This document shows positions 16,117 through 24,106 of a stretch of 39,812 bases of DNA, one piece after another (position 1 is the stretch's first letter; every line of letters starts with the position of its first letter). The notes below the pieces were generated by a model. That model had not been told where the DNA came from and did no database searches. It saw only the letters and a program-made list of their open reading frames with translations. The position numbers and the translations under genes are program-made. The DNA is from an uncultured Ruminococcus sp. (lineage in GTDB: Bacteria; Bacillota; Clostridia; Oscillospirales; Acutalibacteraceae). The DNA is taken from assembly GCA_902777275.1 (NCBI GenBank), contig CACYTI010000005.1, positions 1 through 39,812 of the forward strand, read 5' to 3'.

Positions 16117-16899
16117 ATGAGTATTTTGGAACAGCTTGCCGGGCACGCCCGTGAAAGGGTAGCGGCGGCAAAGAATAAATTTTCTACAGAAGAATTAAAA
16201 GCTATGGCTTTCGCTCTGCCAAAGGGCAGCTTCGCATTTGAAAACGCGCTGAAAAAGCCCGGTGTCTCATTTATATGCGAGTGCAAAAAAGCGTCGCCCT
16301 CAAAGGGGCTTATCGCTCCCGACTTTCCGTATCTGCAAATCGCGCGGGAATATGAGGCGGCCGGCGCGGACTGTATCTCGGTGCTTACGGAGCCGAAATG
16401 GTTCTTAGGCAGCGGAGAATATTTATCGGAAATCGCGGAAAGCGTAAGTATCCCCTGTCTACGCAAGGATTTCACCGTAGACGAATACATGATTTACGAG
16501 GCGAAGCTTTGGGGAGCGGCAGCGGTGCTGCTTATCGTTTCGATTCTGACCGAGGCGCAGCTCAAAGAATATATAGGTATTTGCGACCGGTTGGGGCTGT
16601 CCGCTTTGACGGAGGCTCACGACGAGCAGGAGGTCAAAACCGCGCTGAACGCGGGGGCACGGGTGATCGGAATCAACAACCGCAACCTAAAGGATTTTTC
16701 CGTTGATACCGGCAACAGCAGGCGGCTGAGGGCTCTTGTCCCCCGCGACGTGGTTTTCGTTTCGGAAAGCGGCGTGCGGTCGGCTGAGGACGTTGAAAAG
16801 CTCCGCGAAATCGGCGCGGACGCGGTTTTGATAGGCGAGACCTTGATGAAGGCTCCCGACAAAAGACAAAAATTAAACGAACTGAGGGGTAAAATATGA
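16117..16899 (+). CDS. trpC: Indole-3-glycerol phosphate synthase
   Basis: TrpC closes the indole ring by decarboxylating CdRP. The 260-aa TIM barrel carries the active-site run FICECKKASPSKG near residue 50, FLGSGEYL near 93, CLRKDFTVDEYMIYEA near 112, GINNRNLKDFSVD near 188 and VSESGVRSAEDV near 212. It starts 3 bp after the trpD stop. It is separate from trpF here, not fused as in enteric bacteria. Confidence 0.97.
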   Translation: MSILEQLAGHARERVAAAKNKFSTEELKAMAFALPKGSFAFENALKKPGVSFICECKKASPSKGLIAPDFPYLQIAREYEAAGADCISVLTEPKWFLGSGEYLSEIAESVSIPCLRKDFTVDEYMIYEAKLWGAAAVLLIVSILTEAQLKEYIGICDRLGLSALTEAHDEQEVKTALNAGARVIGINNRNLKDFSVDTGNSRRLRALVPRDVVFVSESGVRSAEDVEKLREIGADAVLIGETLMKAPDKRQKLNELRGKI

Positions 16900-17504
16900 C
16901 AAAGATTAAGCTGTGCGGATTGTCGCGCATTGAGGATATACAAACTGCAAACAAGCTAAAGCCCGACTATGTCGGCTTTGTGTTCGCTGAGCGGAGCAAG
17001 CGCCGCGTTTCTCCGCTTAAAGCAACGGAGCTGAAAAGCAAGCTTGATCCCGAAGTAAAGGCGGTAGGCGTATTTCTTGACGACAACCTTGACTTAGTTG
17101 CCGCAATGCTGAACCTCGGAATCGTCGATTTGGTTCAGCTCCACGGCAACGAGGACGAGGCGTATATCGAAAAGGTGCGCAGCATAACCAACAAGCCGAT
17201 AATCAAGGCATTCATCATAAACAGCATTGACGACGTAAAAGCTGCCGAAAGCAGCACCGCCGACTATATTCTGCTCGACGGCGGCAAGGGCAGCGGAAAG
17301 GCATTCGACTGGACTCTGCTCAAGGATATAAAAAGACCGTATTTCCTCGCCGGGGGCTTGAATCCGGACAACGCCGCCGACGCTGTGAAAAAGCTAAAGC
17401 CCTATTCCGTTGATGTGAGCACGGGTATCGAAACCGACGGCTTAAAGGACGCCGAAAAAATGGCGGCGTTTGTAAGCGCGGTTAGAAAGGAAGGTCAGGC
17501 ATGA
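16896..17504 (+). CDS. trpF: Phosphoribosylanthranilate isomerase
   Basis: TrpF converts PRA to CdRP. The 202-aa protein starts with KIKLCGL, holding the catalytic Cys7. It continues with [44 protein letters not shown] with the catalytic Asp, [10 protein letters not shown] and [14 protein letters not shown]. It overlaps trpC and trpB by 4 nt each. Confidence 0.96.
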   Translation: MTKIKLCGLSRIEDIQTANKLKPDYVGFVFAERSKRRVSPLKATELKSKLDPEVKAVGVFLDDNLDLVAAMLNLGIVDLVQLHGNEDEAYIEKVRSITNKPIIKAFIINSIDDVKAAESSTADYILLDGGKGSGKAFDWTLLKDIKRPYFLAGGLNPDNAADAVKKLKPYSVDVSTGIETDGLKDAEKMAAFVSAVRKEGQA

Positions 17505-18691
17505 CAAACAAAAACGGACGCTTCGGCATACACGGCGGACAGTACATTCCCGAAACACTGATGAACGCCGTTATCGAGCTGGAGCAGGCTTATGATCATT
17601 TTAAGAACGACGCCGAATTCAACCGCGAGTTGGCGGGGCTGTTCAACGGCTACGCGGGCAGACCTTCTCTGCTCTACTACGCAAAAAAGCTCACCGAAGA
17701 CCTCGGCGGCGCAAAAATATACCTCAAGCGCGAGGATTTGAACCACACGGGCGCGCATAAGATAAACAATGTGCTCGGTCAGGCTCTGCTCGCCAAAAAG
17801 ATGGGAAAGACCCGCCTGATCGCCGAAACGGGCGCGGGTCAGCACGGAGTAGCCACAGCCACAGCCGCCGCTCTTATGGGCATGGAGTGCGTGGTTTTCA
17901 TGGGTGAAGAGGACACAAAGCGTCAGGCGCTGAACGTTTACCGTATGCGTCTGCTCGGAGCCGAGGTCATCCCTGTCAAAAGCGGCACCGCCACCCTAAA
18001 GGATGCGGTAAGCGAGGCTATGCGCGAATGGACGACGAGAATATCCGACACCCACTACTGTCTCGGCTCGGTCATGGGACCGCATCCGTTCCCGACGATA
18101 GTCCGTGATTTTCAGGCGGTTATCTCAAAGGAGATCAAGGAGCAAATGCTCGAAAAGGAGGGCAGGCTTCCCGACGCGGTTCTCGCCTGCGTAGGCGGCG
18201 GCTCCAACGCAATAGGCAGCTTTTATCACTTTATCGGCGACAGAGACGTAAGGCTTATCGGCTGCGAGGCGGCAGGCAGAGGGATAGACACCTTTGAAAC
18301 CGCCGCGACCGTATCAACGGGCAGGCTCGGCATTTTCCACGGCATGAAGTCGTATTTCTGTCAGGACGAGGACGGTCAAATAGCGCCCGTTTACTCCATT
18401 TCTGCAGGTTTGGATTACCCCGGAGTCGGACCCGAGCACGCTTATCTGCACGATATCGGCAGGGCTGAATATGTGGCGATCACCGACGAAGAGGCTGTCC
18501 GTGCGTTTGAGTATCTTTCAAGGACAGAGGGTATAATACCCGCGATAGAGTCCTCGCACGCGGTCGCTTACGCTATGAAGCTCGCGCCCGCGATGGACAA
18601 AGACAAAATCATCGTTATCACCGTCTCGGGCAGAGGTGACAAGGACTGCGCGGCGATAGCGCGCTACAGAGGGGAGGATATTTATGAGTAA
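17501..18691 (+). CDS. trpB: Tryptophan synthase beta chain
   Basis: TrpB condenses indole with serine using PLP. The 396-aa protein has the PLP lysine K87 in [10 protein letters not shown], the gate region [13 protein letters not shown] near 110, the phosphate-binding GGGSNAIG near 227 and [13 protein letters not shown] near 295. It is the standard TrpB1 type that pairs with TrpA. It overlaps trpF by 4 nt and trpA by 8 nt. Confidence 0.98.
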   Translation: MTNKNGRFGIHGGQYIPETLMNAVIELEQAYDHFKNDAEFNRELAGLFNGYAGRPSLLYYAKKLTEDLGGAKIYLKREDLNHTGAHKINNVLGQALLAKKMGKTRLIAETGAGQHGVATATAAALMGMECVVFMGEEDTKRQALNVYRMRLLGAEVIPVKSGTATLKDAVSEAMREWTTRISDTHYCLGSVMGPHPFPTIVRDFQAVISKEIKEQMLEKEGRLPDAVLACVGGGSNAIGSFYHFIGDRDVRLIGCEAAGRGIDTFETAATVSTGRLGIFHGMKSYFCQDEDGQIAPVYSISAGLDYPGVGPEHAYLHDIGRAEYVAITDEEAVRAFEYLSRTEGIIPAIESSHAVAYAMKLAPAMDKDKIIVITVSGRGDKDCAAIARYRGEDIYE

Positions 18692-19454
18692 CATCGGACG
18701 AGCTTTTGAAAACGGCAAAGCGTTTATTCCTTTCATAACCTGCGGAGACCCCGATTTGGAAACGACTGCGGCGGCTGTCAGAGCGGCTGTGAAAAACGGC
18801 GCCGACCTGATCGAGCTCGGCATCCCGTTTTCAGACCCAACCGCCGAGGGTCCCGTTATCCAGGCGGCTAACCTCCGCGCACTCAGCGGCGGTGTCAAAA
18901 CAGACAGGGTGTTTGACCTGGTGCGCGAGCTCAGAACAGACGTGACAGTGCCAATGGTGTTTATGACCTACGCCAACGTGGTGTTCTCCTATGGTGCGGA
19001 AAAGTTTATTTCAACCTGCGCCGAAGCGGGGATCGACGGGCTTATTCTTCCCGACATCCCGTACGAAGAGAAGGACGAGTTTCTGCCCGTCTGCCGCAAA
19101 TACGGCGTAGATCTGATTTCACTCATAGCGCCGACCTCCGAAAACAGGATAGGCATGATAGCGCGTGAAGCCGAGGGGTTTATCTACCTTGTGTCAAGTC
19201 TCGGAGTGACGGGAACTCGAACCGAATTCAGCACGGATCTGGATTCGATCGTCGGAATCATCAGGGAAAATACAAGCATACCCGTCGCTATAGGCTTCGG
19301 CATATCGACCCCCGAACAGGCTAAGAAAATGGCGGACGTTTCCGACGGCGCGATCGTCGGCTCCGCGATCATCAAGCTGCTCGCAAAATACGGCAAGGAA
19401 GCGCCCGGGCACATCGGCTCTTATGTAAAGGAAATGAAGGACGCTGTCCGATGA
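18684..19454 (+). CDS. trpA: Tryptophan synthase alpha chain
   Basis: TrpA cleaves indole-3-glycerol phosphate and channels indole to TrpB. The 256-aa barrel has [12 protein letters not shown], the catalytic E44 in [27 protein letters not shown] and [12 protein letters not shown]. The second catalytic acid, Asp60 in E. coli (DPLADGP), is Glu here (E55 in DPTAEGP). From memory this also occurs in other Clostridia. It is the last trp gene, followed by a strong terminator. Confidence 0.97.
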   Translation: MSNIGRAFENGKAFIPFITCGDPDLETTAAAVRAAVKNGADLIELGIPFSDPTAEGPVIQAANLRALSGGVKTDRVFDLVRELRTDVTVPMVFMTYANVVFSYGAEKFISTCAEAGIDGLILPDIPYEEKDEFLPVCRKYGVDLISLIAPTSENRIGMIAREAEGFIYLVSSLGVTGTRTEFSTDLDSIVGIIRENTSIPVAIGFGISTPEQAKKMADVSDGAIVGSAIIKLLAKYGKEAPGHIGSYVKEMKDAVR

Positions 19455-19588
19455 ACCATAACAGCTTCACGTCGGCTGACACGCGGATCTGATTTTGCAG
19501 CGAAAACGAAAACCGATCAACAACACTGTAATTTCAAGCGATCGCTGCCACTGCGGGACAGGGCAGAAATCGAAATGTTCAGATAAAT

Positions 19589-19640
19589 AATAATCCCCCA
19601 CAGCGGAATGGAATTTTGTTTCCGCCATGGGGGATTATTT
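19589..19640. terminator. Bidirectional terminator between trpA and the pilus operon
   Basis: The left arm 19589-19607 pairs with 19621-19639: 12 bp (AATAATCCCCCA side), a 2-base mismatch, then 5 bp, with a 13-base loop. A/T ends on both arms would serve as U-runs both ways, suiting the convergent trp and sortase transcripts. The rest of 19455-19723 shows no gene. Confidence 0.85.
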
Positions 19641-19723
19641 GACTGTTTACAGAATCGGATCGACGTATTCAAAACAGAACGGAGTGACCGAAGCGGCAAA
19701 GGCCCCTGCTTCATCGGGCCGCC

Positions 19724-20332
19724 TCAGCCCTGTCCCGTGATCCTGCACCTCACAACAATGCGCGCGGAGCCGGAATAGTTGCAGGTAAAAAGCGAAATGT
19801 CCCAGTCATTTCCGAATTTTTTCGTAAGCTCGTCGTTCTGGTCGGGCTTAAGGGTCTCCATGCTTACGACCTCGCAATCATAGCGGTGGTTTTCGGTATC
19901 AGTGAAAATCACGCGCGAGCCCTGCGAAAGAGAACTTATCCTGCCGAAATGGGAGTCGTAGTTGTGCGCGCCGATCACCATATTCTTACGGTAAATGCTG
20001 CCGCTGTAAAGGCAGGGCGTCTCCTGAAGCGAGTCGTAATCGAACGAAGCCAAAACCGGAAGCGTCAGATCCGACTCGGGAACAGACAGTATTCCGATAT
20101 ACGACAGACCCTCGACGGTAACGGTCGGCATCTCGCGGTAGGGGTTGTCCGTCGGAAACGCGTTTTCCGCTCCGCTGTTTTCTTCCGAAATCTTTTTTTC
20201 GAGTTCTTCTGTTATTTTTTGCGAGCTCTCCTCCGCGTGCCGCGAAGCGAGCGCATTGTGCACAAAAAGACCGAGAGCTGCCGCAATACACAGCAGCCCC
20301 GCAGTCAGTATGATCAATCCTTTTTTATTCAT
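19724..20332 (-). CDS. Sortase, last gene of the pilus operon (class uncertain)
   Basis: A membrane-bound transpeptidase of 202 aa. A signal anchor (GLIILTAGLLCIAAALGLFV) is followed by a spacer and the sortase barrel. Catalytic residues are H123 in GAHNYDSHFG, C184 in SLFTCNYSG and R191 in SARIVVRC. It lacks the TPYGVNTHR signature of class C and has no second membrane helix, so it is probably the housekeeping or base-anchoring enzyme of this pilus, class D- or B-like. I start it at the ATG at 20332, overlapping the basal pilin stop by 8 nt; a GTG at 20341 in the same frame is also possible. Confidence 0.88.
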   Translation of the reverse strand: MNKKGLIILTAGLLCIAAALGLFVHNALASRHAEESSQKITEELEKKISEENSGAENAFPTDNPYREMPTVTVEGLSYIGILSVPESDLTLPVLASFDYDSLQETPCLYSGSIYRKNMVIGAHNYDSHFGRISSLSQGSRVIFTDTENHRYDCEVVSMETLKPDQNDELTKKFGNDWDISLFTCNYSGSARIVVRCRITGQG

Positions 20333-21320
20333 CTTTATCACGCTTTTTTATGAGCAACAACACGCCGACCGAACACAGGATCACGCCCGTGCCGGCAAGC
20401 AGCGGGATCGGCCAGTTAAGCTGACCTGTCTGCGGAATCGTTCCCGAGCCTGTCGTGCCCGGAGTTTTCGTTTCGGAAGGAGTGGCGGGCGAATCCGAGG
20501 GAGCGGTCGGAGAGTCTGACGGAGACGTCACGCTATCGGACGGAGAAGTCGGCTCGGAGCCGGGTTCGTCCGTGTCGTTTACCGTATTCACGATCGTAAA
20601 CGTATATTGGTCGCGGCTGATATCAACGCTGTAGTCCCCGTCAAACTCCTCCTCGGTGACCAGCCAGCTGCAATTGGGATCAAGGTCGTTCCAACTGTAT
20701 TTCCAGTTGTTTTCCTCATTCAGCAAAACGGTGTCGTACTCCTCTCCGTTGCACAGCAGCTCCACATGAATCTCGGGATGGACCGTATCTCTGTCATCCT
20801 TCCAGATTTTAACACAGTTCAGGTTTATCCTGTCAAAAACATTCTCCTTGCCGTACTTTATCACTACGGTGACGTGCCATTCAACAGAGGTGCTGTCGGC
20901 GGACGGAAGGCTGATGAGCGACGGCATAACGGTGTAGCAAACGTCATCCTTAACCGTGCTCTCACCCGTAATAAGGTAAACGCCCCTTTCCAAATCGTCA
21001 AATACCGCGCTGCCGCCTTCGTCGGTGACAATGGTGCGCAGGGGCTCGGAACGGTCGCGCTCAATATAGGACATAAGCGTATAGGCGGCGTTCTCGCTCA
21101 TTAAATCAACATGATAAGCCGAGTAAGGCTCGGTTGCGACCACTCCGCTTTCGGTTATATTTCCGACCTTAAATATATAGAATCTCACATCGCTCAGCTC
21201 GTAATCAAGCGAAACCGAGCCTTTTTTCTGCAAGCCGTGAGAAATAAAAACGGAACCGGACAACAGTGCCATGGAAATCAATACAGCCGTAATAACGGCG
21301 GTTATTCTTTTTGTTTTCAT
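20325..21320 (-). CDS. Minor (basal) pilin with Cna_B-like domain and IPQTG signal
   Basis: A 331-aa surface protein with signal peptide (ITAVITAVLISMALLSGSVF). A prealbumin-like region follows, around residues 40-150. A Cna_B-type domain lies near 170-250 (VKIWKDDRDTVHPEIHVELL, ENNWKYSWNDLDP, YTFTIVNTV). Next is a Ser/Pro/Thr linker with repeated PSDS units, then the sorting signal IPQTG at about 295, a hydrophobic helix and KKRDKDE. The small size, single Cna_B domain, Pro-rich stalk and position after the class C sortase suit a cell-wall anchoring base subunit. IPQTG is a variant of LPXTG. The ATG at 21320 has AGGAGAGGGGG upstream. Confidence 0.87.
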   Translation of the reverse strand: MKTKRITAVITAVLISMALLSGSVFISHGLQKKGSVSLDYELSDVRFYIFKVGNITESGVVATEPYSAYHVDLMSENAAYTLMSYIERDRSEPLRTIVTDEGGSAVFDDLERGVYLITGESTVKDDVCYTVMPSLISLPSADSTSVEWHVTVVIKYGKENVFDRINLNCVKIWKDDRDTVHPEIHVELLCNGEEYDTVLLNEENNWKYSWNDLDPNCSWLVTEEEFDGDYSVDISRDQYTFTIVNTVNDTDEPGSEPTSPSDSVTSPSDSPTAPSDSPATPSETKTPGTTGSGTIPQTGQLNWPIPLLAGTGVILCSVGVLLLIKKRDKDE

Positions 21321-21338
21321 TATCCCCCTCTCCTTTCA

Positions 21339-22154
21339 TCATCTTCGTCTTATAATCAAAATCAATACGGTTAGCATCAGTATCAAAGCTGCAGGAACCG
21401 CAAAAAAAGTCGCCGCAAGCACCGGGTCTATTTGCAGAGCGTCCGCCGTAACGCGGATCTCCTCTCCCGCGCCGTTTTCGATTCTGTGTCCTCTAACCAA
21501 AAGGCGGTGAGTGTTTACGCCGTAGGGCGTGCAGGTCATAAGGGTAAACAGATCCTCGCCGGGAACGATTTGCAGCTTTTGGGTCTCGGTGGGCAGAACG
21601 ATGCTTATCCGATCCACCTCATAGGTAAGCGTTTCGTCGAGCGTTCTCACGGAAAAAGTATCTCCCTCGGTAAGCTTATCCAAGCCCGTGAACAGCTTGG
21701 CGGAAGGCAGTCCTCTGTGACCCGATACCACGCAATGGGTGCTTTTTCCGCCGGTCGGCAGCGAAGTGCCCTCAAGGTGACCTATTGCGATTTGAAGCAC
21801 GTCTACGCCCGTGCCGTGATAAATGGGCAGAGAGCAGCCGATTTTCGGGATCTCCACATAAGCCATAACACCCTGTCCGAAAATGTTGAGCTGGCTTTCA
21901 TAATCGGCGGTCTCCTGCTCATTCAGCCGCCAGTGAGCGGGCTTTGAGGCAAGCCGCTCGTTGTATTTTACCGCGCTGTCCCAAATAGATTTGTAATCCT
22001 TATCCTCGATATTCGCTACGGTTTCCACGTAGCCGCTTATATCCTTGGCGCGGCTGACGCGGTTCATATAGTCGCTTACCGTAGGGTATAACAGCAAGGA
22101 GAAACCTGAAAGCAGCGCGGCAACAATTAATACTGTCAGTACCTTTTTCTTCAT
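21339..22154 (-). CDS. srtC: Class C (pilus-polymerising) sortase
   Basis: This enzyme links pilin subunits through isopeptide bonds. The 271-aa protein has membrane helices at about 5-25 and 245-268. The class C core is GHLEGTSLPTGG, H146 in VVSGHRGLPSA, C208 in TLMTCTPYGVNTHR and R217 in HRLLVRGHR. Typical class C sortases have a lid with a DPW/DPF motif before the barrel; the matching region here (ERLASKPAHWRLNEQ) has no such motif. It sits between the major and minor pilin genes, as in known pilus islands. Confidence 0.95.
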   Translation of the reverse strand: MKKKVLTVLIVAALLSGFSLLLYPTVSDYMNRVSRAKDISGYVETVANIEDKDYKSIWDSAVKYNERLASKPAHWRLNEQETADYESQLNIFGQGVMAYVEIPKIGCSLPIYHGTGVDVLQIAIGHLEGTSLPTGGKSTHCVVSGHRGLPSAKLFTGLDKLTEGDTFSVRTLDETLTYEVDRISIVLPTETQKLQIVPGEDLFTLMTCTPYGVNTHRLLVRGHRIENGAGEEIRVTADALQIDPVLAATFFAVPAALILMLTVLILIIRRR

Positions 22155-22175
22155 ACCTTCAGGGCTCTCCTTGCT

Positions 22176-22215
22176 GTTTTACAGCCTGACAGAAGGCTCT
22201 GCCGGGCTGTAAAAC
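22176..22215 (-). promoter_or_regulatory. Hairpin between major pilin and sortase genes
   Basis: A perfect 11-bp inverted repeat, GTTTTACAGCC (22176-22186) with GGCTGTAAAAC (22205-22215), fills the 71-bp gap after the pilin stop. There is no T-run on the minus strand. It may slow transcription or protect the pilin message, giving more backbone subunit than sortase. Confidence 0.6.
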
Positions 22216-22225
22216 AAATTGATAG

Positions 22226-23935
22226 TTACTTTGATTTGACCTTAATAACCACAAGAACGATCGCTGCAGCGATAAGGATTCCGCCGCCGATATAGAAAAT
22301 CATTGTACCGGTGCCGCCGGTCTCGGGCAGATCGTATAATCTGTTATTGCTGACTTTAACTTTAGCTGACGCGTCAGCCTTGTCCTGCGTCGTGAGCTGA
22401 ACAAGTGAAGCCGCGCTTTCGGGATTCTCAACGAGCGTCACACTGAAGCTCTGCGCGTTGTAGGCTTTGTCGGGAGCGTTCAACGCGGCAATCTCCATCC
22501 AAAGCTGAGCGTTGTCATCGTTGTTCATATCGGGGAGTATCTCGGCGTTGATAGTGAACTTGATGCTTCCTTCGAGCAGGCGGTAGCCGTCGGGAGCCGC
22601 TTTCTCGGTGATCGTGTATGTACCCTTGTCAAGGCCTGAAACCTTGAATTGACCGTTCGAGTTGGATTTGAGAACGGTTGCGCTGCTCTTGCTGCCGGTC
22701 CAGCGGGTTCCGCTTGAGGTTTTCTTATAATACAGACCATCGCTGTTTTGCAGATAGAACTCCGCGTCCTTGAGAACACTTTGGTCGTAGCTGTCAATCT
22801 TGGTGAAGGTGATCTCATAGGTGAAAACGATTACCTCGTCCTTTTCCGTTTCGCCCTTGGAGTCGGGATTTTCGGGGCGGTTGGAGTATTGCAGATAGAC
22901 CTCGTTGGGGTTGCCGTCGAGACCTATAACAGCGTCCTTGTTAAGCTCGGCATTATAGTTGACGATAATAAGGCTTGTGGGAGTGACCTCCGGGAATGAT
23001 TCGGCAAGGATATTTTCGCACGCGAAGGTGAGCTTTGTTCCGTTTGAAACGCTCTCGCTGCCTACGGTGAAGAAGCTTGTAACGTCAGCCACAAGGGCAT
23101 ATTCGCCGTTTTTGACGTCATAAAGACCGACCGTCACGTTCGCCTTGCTCTGATTGAAGGTGAGACCCTTAGAGAGAGTATCCTTGAAAGCGTAATAATA
23201 TGTAGTGTAGTCGCCGACGTTTGCCGCCATTGTGCCGATAAGCTCAAAGGGAACCGCGTCGCCTATGCAGTAATCCGCTACATCGTTGTAGCCTGTGCCG
23301 TACTGCAAAGCGGCTTCACCGGCGGTGACAGTCTTGCTGCTGTAGTTTACGTCATAGGTGTTTTCCTTAACCTTCTTCTCAACGAAGGGAACGGAGGCTT
23401 TTACCTCGATATGCACCTTGCTGTCGGCAGCCATTCTGAGAATAACGGGGTTGACCACGCTGACGGAGCTGTCCGAGGCGTCCTCAAAAAGGTAATAACC
23501 CGCCTCGCCGACAGAGTCGCCGTTTTCAAAGGTTCCGTAAACGCTTCCGCCGTTCTGCTTGATGTTCGCGAAAGCCAACGAAGCGAACGCCTTGGCTATG
23601 TCGCTGTTATCCTCGTACTGTTCCAAAACTCTCGCCAAATCTTCGGGGGTAGAGCAGGAAGCGAAAATGTTCGCGGAGCCGTCAACAAGCTCGCTGCTGC
23701 CCTTCAGGGCGTTCAGGAACGAGGTCTGCTGCGCTGATGTGCTGAGCGCGGAGCCCCACGCTACCTTGGAAAGCTTTGCATTATCAACGCCTTCCGCCGA
23801 CAAAATTTGATATGCCTTGAAGCTGTGGTTGATAACGTCCGCGACGGAATCATTTTCGGCAAACGCCGGAATTGCTGCCAGTAACACAAACGCAAGCGCA
23901 AAAACGGTAACTGTTATTTTTCTTAGCTTTTTCAT
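22226..23935 (-). CDS. Major pilin (isopeptide-forming fimbrial backbone), LPETG
   Basis: The 569-aa protein is the likely repeating shaft subunit. It has a signal peptide cut near AFA-EN. The stretch SVPFVEKKVKEN at 181-192 is where a backbone pilin keeps the lysine used by the sortase (K187, K188 or K190). A middle fimbrial domain spans about 195-365. A SpaA-type domain near 385-480 has the E-box YTITEKAAPDGY, whose Glu supports an internal isopeptide bond. LPETGG at 536-541 is followed by a hydrophobic helix and KVKSK. The ATG at 23935 has AAAGGA upstream. Confidence 0.93.
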   Translation of the reverse strand: MKKLRKITVTVFALAFVLLAAIPAFAENDSVADVINHSFKAYQILSAEGVDNAKLSKVAWGSALSTSAQQTSFLNALKGSSELVDGSANIFASCSTPEDLARVLEQYEDNSDIAKAFASLAFANIKQNGGSVYGTFENGDSVGEAGYYLFEDASDSSVSVVNPVILRMAADSKVHIEVKASVPFVEKKVKENTYDVNYSSKTVTAGEAALQYGTGYNDVADYCIGDAVPFELIGTMAANVGDYTTYYYAFKDTLSKGLTFNQSKANVTVGLYDVKNGEYALVADVTSFFTVGSESVSNGTKLTFACENILAESFPEVTPTSLIIVNYNAELNKDAVIGLDGNPNEVYLQYSNRPENPDSKGETEKDEVIVFTYEITFTKIDSYDQSVLKDAEFYLQNSDGLYYKKTSSGTRWTGSKSSATVLKSNSNGQFKVSGLDKGTYTITEKAAPDGYRLLEGSIKFTINAEILPDMNNDDNAQLWMEIAALNAPDKAYNAQSFSVTLVENPESAASLVQLTTQDKADASAKVKVSNNRLYDLPETGGTGTMIFYIGGGILIAAAIVLVVIKVKSK

Positions 23936-24004
23936 AGAGTAGTCCTTTCAAATCTATTTTTTTATTTTTCGGTGCCTCCGAAAAGCCTTACGGTGTCCGG
24001 AGAC

Positions 24005-24046
24005 ACTGATATTTTAAATCAGATTACTGATATTTTAAATCAGATT
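24005..24046. repeat. Exact 21-bp tandem duplication upstream of the major pilin
   Basis: The unit at 24005-24025 (starting ACTGATATTTTAAATCAG) is repeated exactly at 24026-24046. Each unit contains a small dyad, CTGAT with ATCAG. It lies in the 171-bp gap between the adhesin stop and the pilin start, so it is in the message leader of the pilin. Confidence 0.85.
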
Positions 24047-24078
24047 TTTGCATAAAGATGCTGTGGAAGCTTTGTGCA

Positions 24079-24104
24079 CAAGGGCTTTTTTATTTGCGCC
24101 CTTG
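24079..24104. repeat. Hairpin just below the tip adhesin gene
   Basis: CAAGGGC (24079-24085) pairs with GCCCTTG (24098-24104) with a 12-base loop, three bases past the adhesin stop. On the minus strand, the direction of transcription, no T-run follows, so it is more likely a partial stop or RNA-stability element than a full terminator. Confidence 0.5.
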
Positions 24105-24106
24105 AA

